From the NCBI GenBank assembly GCA_026416065.1, contig JAOAFW010000356.1:1-8451 (forward strand): DNA of 8,451 nt. The letters are read 5' to 3'. The translations under genes were made by a program, and so were the position numbers. Under the pieces are notes generated by a model. That model saw nothing but the letters and a program-made list of their open reading frames with translations. It did no database searches and had not been told where the DNA came from. This DNA comes from Fimbriimonadales bacterium (lineage in GTDB: Bacteria > Armatimonadota > Fimbriimonadia > Fimbriimonadales > GBS-DC). Position 1 is the stretch's first letter. Each line of letters opens with the position of its first letter. Positions 6,537-8,451 of the stretch are shown in pieces.

Positions 6537-7591
6537 TGTGCCCCGCTGTGCGCGGCGCGATGAGTTACCATTTGCATGCGTTGGCGCACCACTACCCTGC
6601 GCCAGAGCAGATGACGCTCTATGTGCCCGACCTTTTTGACGGTGAGGCATTACCCTGCATGGTGGTCAAGTACCCTCTGAGCCGCCGTAGCGGGGGCAAG
6701 CTAGCAGCGTATTTTAGTACCCTGTGGGCGCGGCGGCGGTTTCAAGAGATACGCGCCTTGAAGCCCGATATCCTGCATCTGTTCAATAGCGACGGCTATC
6801 CCTGCAGCTGGCTCTGGGCGCGCTGGACGCGTCGGGAACTACAGAAACCGTTCATCGTGAGCGTGCACGACCCTGAACCCCACCCGGGCACGCTGATTGG
6901 TACAGTTACCTATCAGGTAGGCAAACGCACGTGGAAACAAGCCTCTCACGTCCACATTTTCTCCGAGTGTTTCGTCCCGCGCATGCGGCGGTTCGGAATC
7001 AGGGAGTCGCGCCTGTTCGTCATCCCTCTCTGTACCGATGTGACGAACTTCACTCGGCATAGTCAGCCGAACGTCACACGCGAGCCGCTCGCGCTCTTTT
7101 TCGGCAGGCTGGAAGCGTACAAGGGAATCCCCGTGCTGGTGGAGGCGGCGGAGCAGCTGCGGGGCAAGCTGCGCTTCGCGATTGCGGGTCCAGGCAAGCT
7201 ACCTCCGCGCTTACACCACCGTATCGTCTCGCAGCCTGACTTGTTCGAACTACATAATCGCTTCCTTCCTGAGGCGGAAGTGGCGCGCCTGTTTCAACGG
7301 GCGTCTGTCTGTGTCATGCCGTATGTACAAGCCACGCAGTCGTCGGTGCCGTGGATTGCGGCAGCGTTCGGCGTGCCAGTGGTCGCAACCGCCACCGGGG
7401 GATTAGCCGACCAGATACGTCAAATGCGCGGTGTGTTGGTGCCCCCCAACAATCCCGAGGCGCTGGCGCAAGGAATATTGCAGGCGTATGGGCAAGAAGC
7501 GACCCTGCCCAACGCTTGGAATCCCAAGATTGTGGCGGAAGGCTACCAGGCAATGTATCAGCGTGTGTACTCGGAGGAGTGTTGTAAATGA
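6521..7591 (+). CDS. GT4-type glycosyltransferase, third of four
   Basis: A 356-residue GT-B glycosyltransferase. The N-terminus MHIVVMCPAVRG is the usual first strand and loop of GT4 proteins. LKPDILHLFNSDG and FIVSVHDPEPHPG belong to the acceptor domain, and FVIPLCTDV marks the linker to the donor domain. That domain has LFFGRLEAYKGIPVL (R196, K201 being the Arg/Lys pair expected to hold the donor phosphates), FAIAGPGKLPP, FLPEAEVARLFQRASVCVMPY and a nucleotide-binding segment ending in SVPWIAAAFGVPVVATATGG. At the two E-x7-E positions this segment has A271 and I279, not glutamate. The protein is slightly short for the family but all expected blocks are present. It probably adds a further sugar to the repeat unit; donor and linkage are unknown. 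It overlaps the polymerase by 16 bases and the next gene by 4 (ATGA). Confidence 0.9.
   Translation: MHIVVMCPAVRGAMSYHLHALAHHYPAPEQMTLYVPDLFDGEALPCMVVKYPLSRRSGGKLAAYFSTLWARRRFQEIRALKPDILHLFNSDGYPCSWLWARWTRRELQKPFIVSVHDPEPHPGTLIGTVTYQVGKRTWKQASHVHIFSECFVPRMRRFGIRESRLFVIPLCTDVTNFTRHSQPNVTREPLALFFGRLEAYKGIPVLVEAAEQLRGKLRFAIAGPGKLPPRLHHRIVSQPDLFELHNRFLPEAEVARLFQRASVCVMPYVQATQSSVPWIAAAFGVPVVATATGGLADQIRQMRGVLVPPNNPEALAQGILQAYGQEATLPNAWNPKIVAEGYQAMYQRVYSEECCK
7573..7578 (+). promoter_or_regulatory. Ribosome binding site of the fourth glycosyltransferase
   Basis: GGAGGA lies in the last codons of the third glycosyltransferase, 9 bases before the ATG at 7588. It supports a start in the ATGA overlap. 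Confidence 0.8.
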
Positions 7592-8451
7592 AGCGTATCC
7601 TCCACATCGTGGGCGATTCGAAGTACGGGGGCGGCTCGTACATCATCCTGCGCCTGGCGCAAATGGCAACGCAGCAGGGCTGGCAGCCGGCGGTGCTGAC
7701 CACCGACCCCATTTTCCAGCAGGTGCTGGGCGACCACCAGATTCCTCCTGTTAGGCTGGAGTGCATCTGGCGCGAGATTAATCCGCTACACGATTGGCAG
7801 GGCTACCGACGCCTGCGAGCTTACCTGACCGAGAACCGCTACGACTTAGTGCATACCCATACTTCCAAAGGCGGTTTCATCGGGCGCGCTGCAGCGTGGT
7901 ATGCCAAAACGCCTGCCGTGGTACATACCGTGCACGGATTCGCATTCCACGAACAGAGCAGCGCGTGGGCGGTACGACTCTACGCTGGTCTGGAGCGCAT
8001 AGCCGCGCGCTGGTGCCATCGAATCGTAACGGTCAGTGAATATCACCTGCACTGGGCGTTGCAGTTGGGTATCGGCACGCCCGAACAACTACGCGCGATT
8101 CCGAACGGTATCGAGCCGCAGCGTGTCGCGCCTCAAATCGCCCCCGAAGCCCTACGCAGACAGCTCGACATTGCTCCTCAAACACGGGTCGTCCTCACCA
8201 CAGGGAGATTGGCCACTCAGAAAGGCTTAGAGTATCTGATTCGAGCCGTCCAGATGCTTAAGTCTGATAACCTCCCCTCGTTCGTCGTCCTGATCGCGGG
8301 GGATGGTCCCCTGCGCGAGTCGCTGGAACAGCAGGCGCGTGCGGCGGGCGTTGCAGAGCGCGTGCGGTTTCTCGGCTTCTGGAAAGCTGTCGGCAATCTG
8401 CTGGCAATCGCCGACATCGTTGCGCTGCCCAGTCTGTGGGAGGGGTTGTCG
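7588..8451 (+). CDS. GT4-type glycosyltransferase, fourth of four, cut off at the window end (3' partial)
   Basis: An open frame of 288 codons runs without a stop from the ATG at 7588 to the last base. Complete relatives have about 370-400 residues, so roughly 80-110 C-terminal residues are missing. The protein begins MKRILHIVGDSKYGGGS, the Gly-rich first loop of GT4 enzymes (G14-G16). It continues with RYDLVHTHTSKGGFIGR, VVHTVHGFAFHE (a well-known segment of WcaL/EpsD-like glycosyltransferases), IVTVSEYH and the linker IPNGIEP (171-177). The donor domain follows with TTGRLATQKGLEYLI (R207, K212), LIAGDGPLRESLE and VRFLGFWKAV. The window ends in PSLWEGLS, where E285 is the first glutamate of E-x7-E. 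It is therefore the only one of the four with a canonical glutamate visible; the second lies beyond the edge. It is probably a retaining transferase for the same glycan. Confidence 0.94.
   Translation, partial: MKRILHIVGDSKYGGGSYIILRLAQMATQQGWQPAVLTTDPIFQQVLGDHQIPPVRLECIWREINPLHDWQGYRRLRAYLTENRYDLVHTHTSKGGFIGRAAAWYAKTPAVVHTVHGFAFHEQSSAWAVRLYAGLERIAARWCHRIVTVSEYHLHWALQLGIGTPEQLRAIPNGIEPQRVAPQIAPEALRRQLDIAPQTRVVLTTGRLATQKGLEYLIRAVQMLKSDNLPSFVVLIAGDGPLRESLEQQARAAGVAERVRFLGFWKAVGNLLAIADIVALPSLWEGLS

Noticed and set aside
7314..7766. 150-codon minus-strand frame at the third/fourth glycosyltransferase junction
   Set aside because: It crosses a well-supported ATGA junction between two conserved genes and has low-complexity Pro/Arg/Ser composition.
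1..8451. CRISPR arrays, tRNA/rRNA genes, riboswitches, rho-independent terminators, IS elements
   Set aside because: I looked for these by eye on both strands and saw none; practically all bases are coding and no hairpin plus T-run was found.

Overview
The window is a fragment of a bacterial surface-polysaccharide biosynthesis locus. It holds eight genes, all on the + strand, with no intergenic gap longer than 12 bases. The set (flippase, FkbM methyltransferase, sugar-nucleotide epimerase/dehydratase, four GT4-type glycosyltransferases, membrane polymerase) is what a Wzx/Wzy-dependent pathway needs. In that pathway a lipid-linked repeat unit is built in the cytoplasm, flipped across the membrane and polymerised outside. 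The product could be an exopolysaccharide, a capsule or an O-antigen; the sequence does not say which. No initiating phosphoglycosyltransferase, chain-length regulator, exporter or ligase is present, so both ends of the locus lie outside the window.

Layout. Bases 1-19 are not genomic: they match the 19-base Tn5 mosaic end used in Nextera-type libraries, so the contig starts at an untrimmed adapter. Then come a 5'-truncated MOP-superfamily flippase (20-917), an FkbM-family methyltransferase (919-1830), an NAD-dependent epimerase/dehydratase (1823-2749), a first GT4-like glycosyltransferase (2762-3997), a second (3994-5268), a multi-spanning Wzy-like polymerase (5250-6536), a third glycosyltransferase (6521-7591) and a fourth cut off by the window end (7588-8451).

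Expression. Five of the seven junctions are overlaps of 4 to 19 bases; the other two are gaps of 1 and 12 bases. Most starts have a good purine-rich ribosome binding site. I see no promoter, terminator, RNA gene, repeat array or mobile element, so the genes probably lie within one long, translationally coupled transcript.

Organism. The DNA is clearly GC-rich, with GC-biased third positions and Ala/Arg/Leu-rich, Lys-poor proteins. The adapter suggests a Nextera-prepared, possibly metagenomic, assembly. The composition loosely recalls uncultivated thermophile-associated lineages such as Armatimonadota, but this is only an impression and no marker gene is present. The most notable protein feature is that the three complete glycosyltransferases all lack the glutamates of the usual GT4 E-x7-E motif.
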